Shown here piece by piece: positions 32,745 through 32,882 of a stretch of 32,882 bases of DNA. The notes below the pieces were generated by a model. It was not told where the DNA came from. It was given only the letters and a program-made list of their open reading frames with translations, and ran no database searches. The translations under genes and the position numbers were made by a program. The stretch's first letter is position 1. Every line of letters starts with the position of its first letter. The stretch comes from Pseudomonadota bacterium (GTDB lineage Bacteria; Pseudomonadota; Gammaproteobacteria; Burkholderiales; Ferrovaceae), in NCBI GenBank assembly GCA_021826025.1, contig JAKBBG010000013.1, positions 1-32,882 of the forward strand. The letters are read 5' to 3'.

Positions 32745-32882
32745 TCAGAGGGATTGCAGATGGCCCTGGATCGTCGTGTCGGCGCGATTCAGGATCATGA
32801 TCTTGAGCGTTTCCATCTGGTGGACCACCAGACGAATGCGTGTGTTGAGCCTGTTGAAGAAAATCAGTCCGACCATGGCCAC
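32745..32882 (-). CDS. exbB: ExbB (MotA/TolQ/ExbB family), 3' end only
   Basis: Only the last 45 residues are inside the window. They read VAMVGLIFFNRLNTRIRLVV, then a charged amphipathic tail ending in GHLQSL, before TGA. A membrane segment followed by a cytoplasmic tail is what ExbB/TolQ proteins have at their C-terminus. The position 29 bp before exbD makes ExbB by far the most likely identity. Confidence 0.8.
   Translation of the reverse strand: MAMVGLIFFNRLNTRIRLVVHQMETLKIMILNRADTTIQGHLQSL

Overview
The window comes from a flagellated, GC-rich Gram-negative bacterium, most likely a betaproteobacterium. It combines the enteric/beta-type master regulator FlhDC with the polar-flagellum pair FlhF/FlhG, and it also has FlgM/FliA, CheV, CheZ, a second stator (MotCD), porins and a TonB system. 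The species cannot be fixed from the sequence alone.

Layout. (1) 1-3865, minus strand: flagellin (fliC), flaG and the 5' part of fliD, with a near-perfect sigma-28 promoter before fliC. (2) 3912-7197, minus strand: a three-gene unit of a ParA-type ATPase, a coiled-coil protein with a C-terminal membrane anchor, and a GGDEF diguanylate cyclase. (3) 7359-8192, plus strand: a sigma-28 promoter, flgM and flgN. (4) 8189-15645, minus strand: flhB-flhA-flhF-flhG-fliA-motC-motD, tightly packed and probably one operon (export gate, polar placement GTPase and partner, sigma-28, second stator), with cheR just upstream. (5) 16643-24829, plus strand: flhDC, then motAB, then cheV-cheV-cheY-cheZ-cheA, each block preceded by a sigma-28-type promoter. 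(6) 24853-32882, minus strand: a non-flagellar surface/transport region with the end of exbB, then exbD, tonB, a secreted metallophosphoesterase, a TonB-dependent receptor, a large porin and a ChaN-like protein.

How the parts fit. FlhDC should start the cascade, FliA reads the sigma-28 promoters, and FlgM holds FliA until it is exported. Five promoters share the same form (TAAAGTTT, exactly 11 nt, GCCGATAA-like). One of them lies in front of flhDC itself, which suggests positive feedback from FliA onto the master regulator. FlhG has kept the motif that stimulates FlhF but has lost the P-loop lysines. CheA seems to lack a P2 domain, and two tandem CheV proteins sit where a CheW might be expected. 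On the right, the gene order exbB-exbD-tonB-phosphoesterase-receptor and a weak Pho-box-like promoter suggest a phosphate-ester or related scavenging system; this is inference.

The best candidates for something undescribed are the ParA/coiled-coil/diguanylate cyclase unit inside the flagellar cluster, the sigma-28 promoter plus structured leader of flhDC, and the phosphoesterase-TonB locus. I see no rRNA, tRNA, CRISPR array, insertion sequence or phage genes.
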